A stretch of 64,000 nt of DNA from Clostridiales bacterium (GTDB taxonomy: Bacteria; Bacillota; Clostridia; Christensenellales; CAG-138), in NCBI GenBank assembly GCA_024691085.1, contig JAILNX010000015.1, positions 1 through 64,000 of the forward strand, written 5' to 3'. Each line of letters begins with the position of its first letter. Positions within the stretch are counted from its first letter, which is position 1. Position numbers and translations under genes: made by a program. This document shows, piece after piece, positions 1-7,441 of this stretch. Below the pieces are notes generated by a model that was not told the origin of the DNA, did no database searches, and saw nothing but the letters and a program-made list of their open reading frames with translations.

Positions 1-1
1 G

Positions 2-886
2 AAAAGCAATAATAATGAAAAGTTAACTAAGGTCGGAATCAACTGGTATCCCGGCCACATGGCCAAAGCAAAGCGCATGCTTGAAGAGGATCTTAAGCTC
101 ATCGACGTCGTGGTTGAGATAGTCGACGCGAGGGCTCCTTCTGCATGCCGGAATCCCGATTTCGAGGCGCTTTTCAAAAACAAGATACGCGTGATGCTCC
201 TGAACAAGAGCGACCTTTCGGATAAAAGCGCGAACCGCGAATGGATCGAGCATTTCCGCAGGCAGGGCATCAGCGTTATGGAATACGTTTCCGTCAATTC
301 CTCCGCAAGAAAGAACGCCGTTTCGCTCATAGAAAAGGCGGGGGAGCCGGTTTTGAAGAAATATCGCGACAAAGGCGTTTCAAAGACTTTGAGGGCAATG
401 GTCGTCGGCATTCCCAATGTCGGAAAATCGACGTTTATCAACAAGCTCGCAGGGATAAATAAAGCGCTGACCGGAGACAAACCGGGAGTTACCAGGGGCA
501 AACAGTGGGTCAAGATATCGCCGTATCTCGAGCTTATGGATACTCCCGGCCTTCTCTGGGCCAAGCTTGACGATCAGATACTTGCCAGGCATCTTGCGTA
601 TCTCGGATCGATCAGAGACGATATAATGAACGTCGAAGAGATCGCAGGCGCTCTTCTTAAAGACCTTGCGTTGCTTTCGCACGATGCGCTGTATTCAAGG
701 TTCAAAAAGCTCCCCGATAACGAAACGGCGGCTCCCGAGGAGATGCTCGAAGGCGTTGCCCGAAGCCGCGGATTCATTCTGCAGGGGGGCGTTTACGATC
801 TGGAACGCGCCGCGAGGATAGTCCTTGACGAATACCGCGCCGGTAAGATAGCAAAGGTGACTTTTGAGCTTCCGGACAATGAGTAA
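2..886 (+). CDS. rbgA: Ribosome biogenesis GTPase RbgA/YlqF (5' end outside window)
   Basis: Circularly permuted GTPase that promotes a late step of 50S ribosomal subunit assembly in the cytoplasm. Counting from the ATG at 59, the permuted motif order is visible: G4 NKSD (residues 49-52), then the P-loop GIPNVGKST (about 117-125), then G3 DTPG (161-164). The ATG at 59 is not the real start. The family's N-terminal signature (I-x-W-Y/F-P-G-H-M-A-K-A) begins upstream of it, at 38-58, and the frame is open with no ATG, GTG or TTG back to the window edge, so the gene starts outside. It heads a run with rnhB and yraN, as in Bacillus, where ylqF precedes rnhB. The identity is secure; only the first few residues are missing. 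Confidence 0.95.
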   Translation, partial: KSNNNEKLTKVGINWYPGHMAKAKRMLEEDLKLIDVVVEIVDARAPSACRNPDFEALFKNKIRVMLLNKSDLSDKSANREWIEHFRRQGISVMEYVSVNSSARKNAVSLIEKAGEPVLKKYRDKGVSKTLRAMVVGIPNVGKSTFINKLAGINKALTGDKPGVTRGKQWVKISPYLELMDTPGLLWAKLDDQILARHLAYLGSIRDDIMNVEEIAGALLKDLALLSHDALYSRFKKLPDNETAAPEEMLEGVARSRGFILQGGVYDLERAARIVLDEYRAGKIAKVTFELPDNE

Positions 887-1505
887 GATCAACGAACAGG
901 AAAGGCTCTTTGAGCTTACAAAATACGAAAGAGAGCTCTGGGAACAGGGACTCACCGTCTGCGGAATGGACGAGGTGGGCCGCGGACCGCTTGCGGGGCC
1001 GGTCGTCACTTGCTGCGTCATTATGCCGAGGGAAGGGCTCATCGAGGGCGTCAACGACTCGAAGAAGCTGAGTGAGAAGAAAAGAGAGCTATTATACGAC
1101 CGTATTTTGGATGCTGCAATAGCGGTGGGCTTCGGCGTATGCGACGAGAAGGTGATCGACGAGATCAATATCCTCAACGCGACCAAGCGTGCTTTCAAAG
1201 AAGCATATTTCAATACGGTCGTATTGACTGATGCGGCGCTTATCGACGCAGTTCAGGGGCTTGAGATACCGTGCAGGAAGATCCCAATCATACACGGCGA
1301 CGCGCTTTCGTATTCCATCGCCTGCGCCTCGATCCTTGCGAAGGTTAAGAGAGACAGGTTCATGGCTGAGATGGACGAACTGTACCCCGAGTACGGTTTT
1401 GCGAAGAACAAGGGCTACGGTACAGCAGAGCATATCAAGGCCCTGCGCGAGTTCGGTCCCTGCCCGATCCACAGACGGAGTTTTATCGGAAACTTTGTAA
1501 AATGA
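879..1505 (+). CDS. rnhB: Ribonuclease HII
   Basis: Cleaves the RNA strand of RNA-DNA hybrids and removes single ribonucleotides from DNA. The family signature MDEVGRGPLAGPVV is present near residue 30, with the first two acidic active-site residues (D31, E32). The later acidic positions lie in the NDSKKLS, ALIDA and KVKRDRF segments. I chose the ATG at 879, which overlaps the rbgA stop by 8 bases and gives a typical N-terminus and 208 residues. A TTG at 864 would add five residues and has an AAGGTGA sequence just upstream, so the start is not certain. The gene ends by overlapping the yraN start as ATGA. Confidence 0.95.
   Translation: MSKINEQERLFELTKYERELWEQGLTVCGMDEVGRGPLAGPVVTCCVIMPREGLIEGVNDSKKLSEKKRELLYDRILDAAIAVGFGVCDEKVIDEINILNATKRAFKEAYFNTVVLTDAALIDAVQGLEIPCRKIPIIHGDALSYSIACASILAKVKRDRFMAEMDELYPEYGFAKNKGYGTAEHIKALREFGPCPIHRRSFIGNFVK
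1094..1105. repeat. 12-mer ATACGACCGTAT, copy 1
   Basis: First of five exact copies (either strand) of ATACGACCGTAT in the window. Here it lies inside rnhB, read in the Tyr-Asp-Arg frame. The other copies are at 1213-1224, 2612-2623, 49811-49822 and 51656-51667. See the findings for the argument that this is a DNA-level motif. Confidence 0.6.
1213..1224. repeat. 12-mer ATACGGTCGTAT, copy 2
   Basis: Second copy, inverted relative to copy 1 and 107 bases after it, also in rnhB but in a different reading frame (Thr-Val-Val). Two copies in one 627-base gene, in different frames, cannot come from one conserved peptide. Confidence 0.6.
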
Positions 1506-1861
1506 AAAAGCTGACCCGGAACAAAAAGATCGGTGACAGGGGAGAGCGAAGAACTGCTCTATACCTTTTTTTACGCGGTTATCGCATATTGGAGCGCAAT
1601 TATACCGCCGGTCACAAGGAGATAGATATAATTGCGTCCAAAGGAAGTCTGATTGCTTTTGTCGAGGTCAAAACGCGCAGCGACACGGTGAACGCGGCTC
1701 CGGCATCCGCGGTCACGAACCAAAAACGGAGAAATATTATAGCGGCGGCAAAGGCTTACTGCGCCTCACATGACGTCTCTGATAAGTCTATTCGCTTCGA
1801 TATTTCCGAGGTCCCGGTCAAGGGAAGGATCAACTACATCGCGAACGCTTTTACCGAATAA
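1502..1861 (+). CDS. yraN: YraN/UPF0102 family nuclease-like protein
   Basis: Small protein (119 residues) of the YraN family, which has a restriction-endonuclease-like fold. The family is thought to act on DNA, but its biological role is not established. The family pattern is clear: a basic N-terminus with GxxGE, then an L-x-x-x-G-Y-x-I-L-x-x-N-Y stretch, then the nuclease-like core G-x-K-E-I-D-I-I followed by F-V-E-V-K-T-R, which supplies the D and E-x-K catalytic-type residues. Its ATG overlaps the rnhB stop (ATGA), so the two are translationally coupled. The position after rbgA-rnhB is the usual one in Firmicutes. No gene follows on this strand until the promoter at 1896. Confidence 0.93.
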   Translation: MKKLTRNKKIGDRGERRTALYLFLRGYRILERNYTAGHKEIDIIASKGSLIAFVEVKTRSDTVNAAPASAVTNQKRRNIIAAAKAYCASHDVSDKSIRFDISEVPVKGRINYIANAFTE

Positions 1862-1884
1862 AAAAATATACCTATTAAAATAAA

Positions 1885-1901
1885 GGAATATGTGTTATAA
1901 T
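1885..1901 (+). promoter_or_regulatory. Extended -10 promoter for the glycosyltransferase genes
   Basis: A perfect TATAAT at 1896-1901 is preceded by TGT (TGn), giving an extended -10 element. No good -35 is visible at 17 bases. It lies 98 bases upstream of the first membrane glycosyltransferase and is the only promoter-like sequence in the 137-base gap after yraN. Confidence 0.6.
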
Positions 1902-1904
1902 TAC

Positions 1905-1954
1905 CCTGTGTGGGTATGCGCTTCTGCGCCATCTTCACAGGATAAGCTTTTTTT
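1905..1954 (+). promoter_or_regulatory. Leader hairpin followed by a T-tract
   Basis: An outer stem CCTGTG (1905-1910)/CACAGG (1936-1941) encloses a small inner stem GCGC-TTCT-GCGC (1918-1929). A run of seven Ts follows at 1948-1954. The element begins a few bases after the extended -10, so it would lie at the very 5' end of the transcript. It could be an attenuator or a stability hairpin. The stem is weak and the T-run is displaced by six bases, so a true terminator is uncertain. Confidence 0.35.
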
Positions 1955-1998
1955 CCATGCTTTTCCTATAAAAACCTTTTTCTCGGGGAGAATGCTTG

Positions 1999-4008
1999 AT
2001 GAGATTAAAAAGCGCTTTGATAATACTTCTCGCCGTATCGGCCCTCTTTATCTGCGGCTGTGCTCCGAAGACTCCCGCTGTAAACAACGGAGGGTTCGAC
2101 GACGGCCTGAACGGATGGTCTTTCAACGCCTATTATGACGGAGTAAGCTCAGCTTCGACCGTGAACGATCGCGTGCGCGGTATGACAGCTTTCATTTCAT
2201 CGGAGTCCGAAAACGACGCGAGGCTCATTCAGGAGTTTGAGGTCTCGGGCAATACTGCGTACCGCATAACCTGCGACGTGAGGACGGAGGACGTGGTCGG
2301 CGACGCGGGGGCTAATATCGGCATTTACGGCGTAGCGGTGACAGGCGGCTGCGTTACGGGCACGACCGAATGGTCCGCGATTGAACTCGTCGGAAAGACC
2401 GCGGCTGGGCAGACGGTTCTTTCCGTTTCGGTAGGCATCGGCGGTCACGGCTCTCTTGCAAGCGGAAAAGCGTGGTTTGACAACTTAAAGATCGAGCTTG
2501 CGGGCGATGTTCAGACGAGCACGTTTTTCGGCAATGCTTCGTCCGGTTCCAAGACTTCGTCAAGTGCTCCGACAGAGTTTCCGACAGGCAGGATCGTACT
2601 TACCGCTCTCTATACGACCGTATTTTTGCTGATACTTGTATTCTGGCACCGGACGAGCGCCTTGAAGCCCCTTAAAAAGACTACGAAGAACGGTTCGGGA
2701 TACGCGGCGCTGATACTCGTTCTTGCGTTCATTTTCAGAATTGTTCTTGCGATAATAGCTCTCGAAACGACCAAGCTCGGCGGACACAAGACCGATATCA
2801 ACTGCTTTACCGCATGGGGAATGCGCGTCGCGAAAGCCGGAGCTTCCCATTTCTACGAGCAATGGTGCGATTACCCGCCGGGATATATGCTCGTACTTGG
2901 AGCGATAGCGGGCATAAGCAACGCTTTCGGACTCGATTACAGCGTTTATATTGTCCTTGTAAAGCTGCCGAGCATCCTGTGCGACGTCGCGTGCGCGTGG
3001 ATCGTTTGGCGCTATTCGGCAAGGAACATGAGCAGATCTGCCGCTTTATCGCTTACTGCGGTCGTCGCGTTCACGCCTGTTATGGCTTACGTTTCGGCGT
3101 ATTGGGGACAGATCGATCAGCTTTTAGCGCTGCTTCTTATCGTTCCGATACTGCTTCTTTATAAACGCAGACCCATACTTGCCGGCCTCGTTTACGGTCT
3201 TGGCATCGCGATGAAGCCGCAGGCGCTGATGTGCGGGCCTATGTTCGTCGCTGCTTGCATCATTTACGTTGTTACAGGCGACCTTTACGGGAACGCATTC
3301 TCGTCAAGAAGCATCGTCAAGCTTCTTAAGATCAAAAAGGATACTGTCGGCTTAAGAATATTCGAGGTACTCGCCGCTATGATCGGCGCGCTGGTTCTTA
3401 TAATCTTGCTGTCGCTTCCGTTCAAGGGTGAACAGGAGACGTTCTGGCTGCTCGACAAATACGTCGGAACGGCCACCTCGTATAAGTTCGCGACCGTAAA
3501 CGGCTACAATTTCTGGGCTTTAATCGGAGCCAACTGGAAGTCGGTCGAAGAGCCGTTCTTAGGTTTGACCTACGGAAAGTGGGGAACGATCTTCATGGGC
3601 TTCTTCATTGCGGCCGGGATCGCTCTTTACGTTATCGCGGCTGTAAAGCACAAAAATCCCAAAGGCGCTCTGCCGCTCGCTATGGCATATTCGCTCGCGG
3701 GGATATTCACCTTCGGTCATTATATGCACGAAAGGTACATATTCCCGGTGCTTATGCTTATCATGATCGCTTATATCTTCTATAACGACAGGCGGCTCAT
3801 ATGGGCATACGTCGCTTACGCGGTCACGACAATGGTCAACTGCCTTGCGGCATTCTATTACAGCGAGCTGTTCGAGTACGGACTGTACTGGGACAAGAAC
3901 ATCATACGCTGGTGCTCGATCGCGAACGTCGTCATCTTTGCCCTCTTCACGGTGCTTGTGCTCGTTCTCATGATCGGGAACAATCCGAAGAAGGCATATA
4001 ACGGATGA
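1999..4008 (+). CDS. Membrane glycosyltransferase with an N-terminal carbohydrate-binding-like module
   Basis: Predicted polytopic integral-membrane sugar transferase of the GT-C type. A signal sequence (residues 1-21) ends in an ICGC box, suggesting a lipid-modified cysteine. Next comes an extracytoplasmic beta-rich module (about 28-170) with the landmarks NGGFDD-x-GW, GANIG and AWFD-x-L, as in galactose-binding-like modules. About ten hydrophobic helices follow. The loop after the second membrane segment carries the acidic TDIN motif and ends in a WCDYPPGY segment, resembling the catalytic loops of GT-C enzymes. I use the ATG at 1999, eight bases after GGGGAG; a TTG at 1996 is less likely. 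The neighbour at 4035 has a paralogous N-terminal module. Donor and acceptor are unknown; a polyprenyl-phosphate sugar is the usual donor for this fold. Confidence 0.75.
   Translation: MRLKSALIILLAVSALFICGCAPKTPAVNNGGFDDGLNGWSFNAYYDGVSSASTVNDRVRGMTAFISSESENDARLIQEFEVSGNTAYRITCDVRTEDVVGDAGANIGIYGVAVTGGCVTGTTEWSAIELVGKTAAGQTVLSVSVGIGGHGSLASGKAWFDNLKIELAGDVQTSTFFGNASSGSKTSSSAPTEFPTGRIVLTALYTTVFLLILVFWHRTSALKPLKKTTKNGSGYAALILVLAFIFRIVLAIIALETTKLGGHKTDINCFTAWGMRVAKAGASHFYEQWCDYPPGYMLVLGAIAGISNAFGLDYSVYIVLVKLPSILCDVACAWIVWRYSARNMSRSAALSLTAVVAFTPVMAYVSAYWGQIDQLLALLLIVPILLLYKRRPILAGLVYGLGIAMKPQALMCGPMFVAACIIYVVTGDLYGNAFSSRSIVKLLKIKKDTVGLRIFEVLAAMIGALVLIILLSLPFKGEQETFWLLDKYVGTATSYKFATVNGYNFWALIGANWKSVEEPFLGLTYGKWGTIFMGFFIAAGIALYVIAAVKHKNPKGALPLAMAYSLAGIFTFGHYMHERYIFPVLMLIMIAYIFYNDRRLIWAYVAYAVTTMVNCLAAFYYSELFEYGLYWDKNIIRWCSIANVVIFALFTVLVLVLMIGNNPKKAYNG
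2612..2623. repeat. 12-mer ATACGACCGTAT, copy 3
   Basis: Third exact copy, inside the first glycosyltransferase gene, in the Thr-Thr-Val reading frame. It has the same orientation as copy 1. Confidence 0.6.
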
Positions 4009-4034
4009 CTCAAACTCACCGAAAGGACTGAAAG

Positions 4035-6902
4035 ATGAAGAAGATCATTTCGCTGTTTGCGGTAATTTTGCTCCTTGCGGCCGTTACGGTTTATGCGGCC
4101 GACGGCCCCGTTTTGCTCAATGGCGGCTTTGAGGAGGTCAACGAGGCGAACGGGCTTCCCGTATCATGGGAGCTTCATTCCTACGAGACCGAGTACAACG
4201 GAAAGACCGGCAACGTCCTTGCGTACTGCGAGACCGATCCCGAAAGGGGCGAGGTCCTGTATCTGAACGCGCTTGACATCGACGACATAGCCGTTTTTCA
4301 GAGGATCAGCGTTGAGCCTTCGACCGTCTATAGGCTTTCCTGCTATATCAAAACCCACGGTGTTGAAGACGGCGCCGGAGCGAACATTGCGCTTAGGGAA
4401 ATTATCGCTTGTTCGGACGGGCTTTACGGCGATAATGACTGGACCAAGGTAGAACTTATTGGAAAGACGGGCCCGAACCAGGATTACATCGTTGTATCCT
4501 GCCGGGTAGGCGGATACAGCGCGGAAGCAAAGGGCGAAGCGTGGTTCGACGATTTTACTGTTGAAAAAGCGGACGACGCCGACGGCAACATAATACCGTT
4601 CTATTCCGGGACTTCAAACGGCGAGAATACTAAAAAAGGCAGCGCGGCATTGGTCATTATCATCGTGTTGCTTGCCGCCGCGGCTCTGACGGGAACTGTC
4701 ATCGTTCTTAAAAAAGTTTTCGGCAAGACAGAAAACAAGAAAGACCCGAAGACGATCCCGCCTCTCGGAAGCTATGCCGACGACAAGGCGCGCAAGCTTC
4801 CGGAGCTATCAGCGCTCCGCGACCGCTCGTTCTTCGATATGCGAAGCGATTCCGTTCCCGAACCTACGGATACCCGCCTTCATCTGACAAAACTCGACAG
4901 GATACTCGTTCTCGCACTTACCGGCGTGTACGGACTCATCGCTTTCATAAGGCTTGGCACTCTTAATTTCCCGACGAGCAGATTCAACGCCAACGTGGGA
5001 GATTCCGTAAGGATAGAGTTCTCAAAACCCATAAAGCTTAAGGATATCTGGCAGGTCTCGGGCATTTCTCACGTCAAGTACAATCTCGTTACCGACGACG
5101 GAACTGAGATCTATTTTGCAGATTCTTCCGATCCCAACAACAAAAACTCCAACCGCGAGTACGGACATATGTACCGCTGGGCGAGCATAAACCAGAGCGC
5201 GGTCTTCGACGCTGGCGAAACGTCGGGCGTTACGCTTACGGTATGGGGCGGCGATTACGGCAGACCGAACCAGCCGGCTCTCGTGCTCCTTGAACTCGGG
5301 TTCTTTGACGAGAACGGCGAGCTTGTCGAATGCACCGTGCCCGAGAGCGCCTCGGCTTTGTTTGACGAGCAGGATACCGTACCGAAGTCGCCGAGCTATT
5401 ATAACGGCATGTATTTCGACGAACTTTATCACGGGCGCACCGCGCTCGAGCATATCGAGAACCTGCCAGTTTACGAGTGGACGCATCCGCCTCTCGGCAA
5501 GCTCATAATCGCTCTCGGCATACTGATATTCGGCATGAAGCCGTTCGGATGGCGCGTGATGGGCGTTCTGTTCGGCATTTTCATGGTGCCGGTGCTTTAC
5601 TTTATGGCAAAGAGGCTGTTAAAGAGGACCGAGCTCGCCTTCTTCTCGACATTCCTCTTTACTTTCGATTTCATGCACTTTACGCAGACCCGCATAGCCA
5701 CGATCGACGTTTACGGCGTGTTCTTCATACTGCTGATGACTTACTATATGCTTCAGTTCATCAGCATGGATATAGGCGATGACGTTAAGAAAATGCTCAA
5801 GCCGCTCGCGCTTTCCGGCATATTCTTCGGCCTTGGCTGCGCGTCCAAATGGATCTGCATCTATACGGGAGCGGGCCTTGCGGTACTGTTCTTCGTAAAA
5901 GTTATACTTATGGGCGTAAAGAGCTATAAGCTCTCGAGGTTCAAGCGGAATATGGACAAAAAGCTTCCGTCGAAGTTCTGGAAACGTCTTGGGATACTCT
6001 GCGCGTGGTGCGTAGTATTCTTCATAATCGTTCCCGTGCTGATCTATTCCGCGGCTTATTTCCGTTACTACACAGCTCAGTGGCTGCCTGCAAGGCAGAC
6101 CGAGGTGTTCAATTCCGACCCGAACGCCTATGCTTCCGCCGATTCGGTCAAGCTCGGCTTCTCCGACGCGGTAACGACATACGTCAACGGAGTTATCAAG
6201 AATCAGAAGGATATCTTCAACTATCACAGCAAACTGAAGACCGAACACGCCGCATCGTCCACATGGTGGATGTGGCTTTTGGATCTCCGTCCTACCTGGT
6301 TCTACGTTGGAGAGAGAGACACCGTAGGCTCGGCAAGCTACGTCGGAACGATCTGCTCGTTCGGCAATCCGCTCGTATGGACCGCGTGCAACATTGCCGT
6401 CGTCGTACTGATCGTACTTCTTATCGTCCGTGTACGCAGGTTCCCACTTGAGCCGTGGTTCATGTTCGTCTGCTTCGGTTCGAGCTTCCTGCCGTGGGTA
6501 TTGGTGCCGAGGAGTACCTATGCCTATCATTTCTTCGCGTCGGTGCCGTTCATCTCGCTTGCTGCGGGTTATCTCATAGGTCTCGTCGAGGACCTTGAAT
6601 ATGAGAAACACGAGCTTAATAAACAGAAGGGTAAGCTGAAAAAACCCAAGCTTAAGTACATCTGGATGGCTATTGCGCTTTTATTGTTCTGCGTTTATTT
6701 CCCGGTGATTTCCGGCATCAAGGTAAATTCCAACTACGTAACCTGTCTTGAATGGGTTCCGTATCACAGGTGGGAGGTCCATTCGACTGACGAAAACGGC
6801 AACGAGACTGTCAAAAACTACCGTATAGGCTGGACGCTGACGTCGTACGAATGGTATGATGCGAACGATCCCGAAAGGTTCGTAACAAAGATCTATAAAT
6901 AG
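4035..6902 (+). CDS. PMT-family (GT39) protein mannosyltransferase-like membrane protein
   Basis: Large (955 residues) member of the dolichyl-phosphate-mannose:protein mannosyltransferase family. In bacteria such enzymes use polyprenyl-phosphate-mannose to O-mannosylate exported proteins. In order: signal peptide (1-21); beta-rich module (about 25-178) homologous to that of the preceding gene (NGGFEE, GANIA, AWFDDF); membrane anchor (about 203-225); charged linker; first PMT helix; a roughly 150-residue beta-rich insert in the first outer loop; then the PMT hallmarks FDELYHGRTA and WTHPPLGK with the catalytic-type Asp-Glu pair; then further helices. The SD is in GAAAGGACTGAAAG. It lies 26 bases after the upstream gene and is almost certainly co-transcribed. 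The family assignment is strong; the actual sugar and target are unknown. Confidence 0.88.
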   Translation: MKKIISLFAVILLLAAVTVYAADGPVLLNGGFEEVNEANGLPVSWELHSYETEYNGKTGNVLAYCETDPERGEVLYLNALDIDDIAVFQRISVEPSTVYRLSCYIKTHGVEDGAGANIALREIIACSDGLYGDNDWTKVELIGKTGPNQDYIVVSCRVGGYSAEAKGEAWFDDFTVEKADDADGNIIPFYSGTSNGENTKKGSAALVIIIVLLAAAALTGTVIVLKKVFGKTENKKDPKTIPPLGSYADDKARKLPELSALRDRSFFDMRSDSVPEPTDTRLHLTKLDRILVLALTGVYGLIAFIRLGTLNFPTSRFNANVGDSVRIEFSKPIKLKDIWQVSGISHVKYNLVTDDGTEIYFADSSDPNNKNSNREYGHMYRWASINQSAVFDAGETSGVTLTVWGGDYGRPNQPALVLLELGFFDENGELVECTVPESASALFDEQDTVPKSPSYYNGMYFDELYHGRTALEHIENLPVYEWTHPPLGKLIIALGILIFGMKPFGWRVMGVLFGIFMVPVLYFMAKRLLKRTELAFFSTFLFTFDFMHFTQTRIATIDVYGVFFILLMTYYMLQFISMDIGDDVKKMLKPLALSGIFFGLGCASKWICIYTGAGLAVLFFVKVILMGVKSYKLSRFKRNMDKKLPSKFWKRLGILCAWCVVFFIIVPVLIYSAAYFRYYTAQWLPARQTEVFNSDPNAYASADSVKLGFSDAVTTYVNGVIKNQKDIFNYHSKLKTEHAASSTWWMWLLDLRPTWFYVGERDTVGSASYVGTICSFGNPLVWTACNIAVVVLIVLLIVRVRRFPLEPWFMFVCFGSSFLPWVLVPRSTYAYHFFASVPFISLAAGYLIGLVEDLEYEKHELNKQKGKLKKPKLKYIWMAIALLLFCVYFPVISGIKVNSNYVTCLEWVPYHRWEVHSTDENGNETVKNYRIGWTLTSYEWYDANDPERFVTKIYK

Positions 6903-6909
6903 GTGAGAA

Positions 6910-7440
6910 ATGGAAACAAAGGATAAAGATATCATCAACAAAGAGGAAACGACCGCTCCCCAAAAGGGCAGGAGCCTTGTACAGCTGTTGAAATTCGCCC
7001 TTGTCGGAGCAAGCAACACGCTTGTCGATATGCTTGTCAATACGGGCGTATCGTTTTTGCTGAGGCTTCTGTTCAGCGGAAGCTGGATAACCTACGTCGC
7101 AAAGGGCATAGGCTACGCCTGCGGTATACTGAACAGTTATCTTCTTAACAGCGGATGGACGTTCAAAGAGGAAAGAAGCCGCGATAAGCGCGAGGTAATA
7201 AGCTTTATAGCAGTGAACCTTATCGTGCTCGGCATCTCGTTCGGACTGATCTTCCTGTTTAAGAACGTTTTCGGCTTGAATACATGGTGGGAAGGTCTCG
7301 CTCTTCCTGCATGGCTTAAGAAGATCGTCGGGGGCGATCTGTTCTGCTCGCTGCTTTCGACTGTCATCTGCCTGCCTGTAAACTTCATACTTAACAAGCT
7401 GTTCGTATTTGTGGGCAAGAAGGGAAAGGAAACGAAGTAA
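6910..7440 (+). CDS. GtrA-family membrane protein
   Basis: GtrA proteins are small four-helix membrane proteins often involved in moving polyprenyl-phosphate-linked sugars across the membrane. The family signature KFALVGASNTLVDMLVN lies near residues 30-46, followed by four hydrophobic segments and the mid-protein YxLNSxWTF motif. At 176 residues it is slightly long because of a charged N-terminal extension. It follows the PMT-like gene by 7 bases and ends 1 base before comM. The context suggests it supplies or flips the lipid-linked sugar donor for the two upstream transferases; that is an inference from gene order. Confidence 0.88.
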   Translation: METKDKDIINKEETTAPQKGRSLVQLLKFALVGASNTLVDMLVNTGVSFLLRLLFSGSWITYVAKGIGYACGILNSYLLNSGWTFKEERSRDKREVISFIAVNLIVLGISFGLIFLFKNVFGLNTWWEGLALPAWLKKIVGGDLFCSLLSTVICLPVNFILNKLFVFVGKKGKETK

Positions 7441-7441
7441 T

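Noticed and set aside
1890-2138. 82-codon frame overlapping the glycosyltransferase start
   Set aside because: No SD; it overlaps the promoter/leader and the signal-peptide region of the real gene.
5619-6611. 330-codon open frame antisense to the PMT-like gene
   Set aside because: Highly charged reversed-coding composition with no domain, lying wholly inside a recognised gene.
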